A DNA stretch of 5,994 nt, from NCBI GenBank assembly GCA_023150055.1, contig JAKLLP010000140.1, forward strand, positions 1-5,994, in the 5' to 3' direction. The position numbers and the translations under genes are program-made. The first letter of the stretch is position 1; every line of letters starts with the position of its first letter. Of this stretch, positions 5,717-5,994 are shown piece by piece. This DNA comes from Gammaproteobacteria bacterium (lineage in GTDB: Bacteria > Pseudomonadota > Gammaproteobacteria > Steroidobacterales > GCA-2729495). The notes under the pieces were generated by a model, which ran no database searches, was not told where the DNA came from, and saw nothing but the letters and a program-made list of their open reading frames with translations.

Positions 5717-5994
5717 ATGGCGCCAACGGTGTCGCGGTCATTGTTTGCCGAAGTCGGCCGTGCGGCCGGCAAGATGGGTTATCAATCGGCTGCTGCCACG
5801 GACGACATGCAGGACGGCGAAAGCCGCCTGCCGCTCGCGGCGTTGATCGCATTGCTGCGCACTCTCGAGAATGAAAGCGGCGATAGTGCAATCGGCCTGC
5901 GCCTGGGCCGCTTGCTGGGACCGGCCGCATTCGGCATCGCCGGCTACATCGCCATGGCAGGTCCAACGCTGGCCGCCGCCCTCCCACGCGTCAT
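5717..5994 (+). CDS. AraC-family transcriptional regulator, N-terminal part (runs off right edge)
   Basis: The first 92 codons of a regulator whose DNA-binding part lies beyond the window. After a poorly conserved leader (residues 1-36) come LPLAALIALLRTLEN, then SAIGLRLGRLLGPAAFG and IAGYIAMAGPTLAAALPRV. This is the pattern of the arabinose-binding-like N-terminal domain of AraC/XylS regulators such as OruR and VirS (short helix, GLRLG, FGxxGY, then a TLxxAL helix). Family members are about 330-350 residues with two helix-turn-helix motifs at the C-terminus. The frame is open back to a TGA at 5651. ATG 5717 is chosen because of GGGGAGG upstream; GTG 5678 is an alternative that would add 13 residues, and ATG 5807 would give a shorter product beginning MQDGES. 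It is codirectional with the hydrolase but insulated by a terminator. Its target may be the hydrolase or genes to the right; the sequence does not tell. Confidence 0.85.
   Translation, partial: MAPTVSRSLFAEVGRAAGKMGYQSAAATDDMQDGESRLPLAALIALLRTLENESGDSAIGLRLGRLLGPAAFGIAGYIAMAGPTLAAALPRV

Noticed and set aside
1..5994. Possibility of a mobile element, phage, CRISPR or defence system
   Set aside because: No transposase, integrase, terminal repeats, direct-repeat array or defence-family motif was found on either strand. Codon use is uniform apart from the intergenic regions.

Overview
The window is GC-rich throughout, with strong C/G third-position bias. It carries a Gram-negative tripartite efflux system (an RND pump and a lipoprotein adaptor), an NnrU-type membrane protein, a secreted alpha/beta hydrolase and the start of an AraC/XylS-type regulator. 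This points to a proteobacterium, most likely gamma or beta. That assignment is inferred from gene content and composition only. No sign of a phage, plasmid, insertion sequence, CRISPR array, tRNA or rRNA was found.

Left part (1-3369, minus strand): a two-gene efflux operon. The adaptor (2221-3369) is transcribed first. Its TGA stop overlaps the GTG start of the RND pump in a 4-base GTGA. The pump is read to the left edge (741 codons, no internal stop), so about 280-310 C-terminal residues lie outside. No outer-membrane TolC-like partner is in view. The 163-base gap upstream of the adaptor (3370-3532) holds a 15-base perfect hyphenated palindrome and a weak extended -10, so the operon's control region is probably there.

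Centre (3533-4222, minus strand): an NnrU-family polytopic membrane protein. A consensus TATAAT lies only 8 bases upstream of its ATG and no Shine-Dalgarno is visible, which suggests leaderless expression. The gene also carries an A8 run containing an in-frame A_AAA_AAG heptamer. A 472-base non-coding stretch (4223-4694) separates it from the divergent hydrolase. It contains a large imperfect inverted repeat (4339-4427).

Right part (4695-5994, plus strand): a secreted alpha/beta hydrolase with a GHSAGG nucleophile elbow and an unusual five-cysteine cluster just before the catalytic His. A 14-bp perfect-stem terminator (5560-5598) follows it. The 5' end of an AraC-family regulator gene (5717 to the right edge, arabinose-binding-like N-terminal domain) comes next. 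Both edge genes are incomplete because of the window boundary, not because they are broken.

The efflux operon is one functional unit. Nothing in the sequence ties the NnrU protein, the hydrolase and the regulator to it or to each other. Most of the window is ordinary chromosome. The parts most worth a second look are the hydrolase's cysteine cluster and the structured intergenic region upstream of it.
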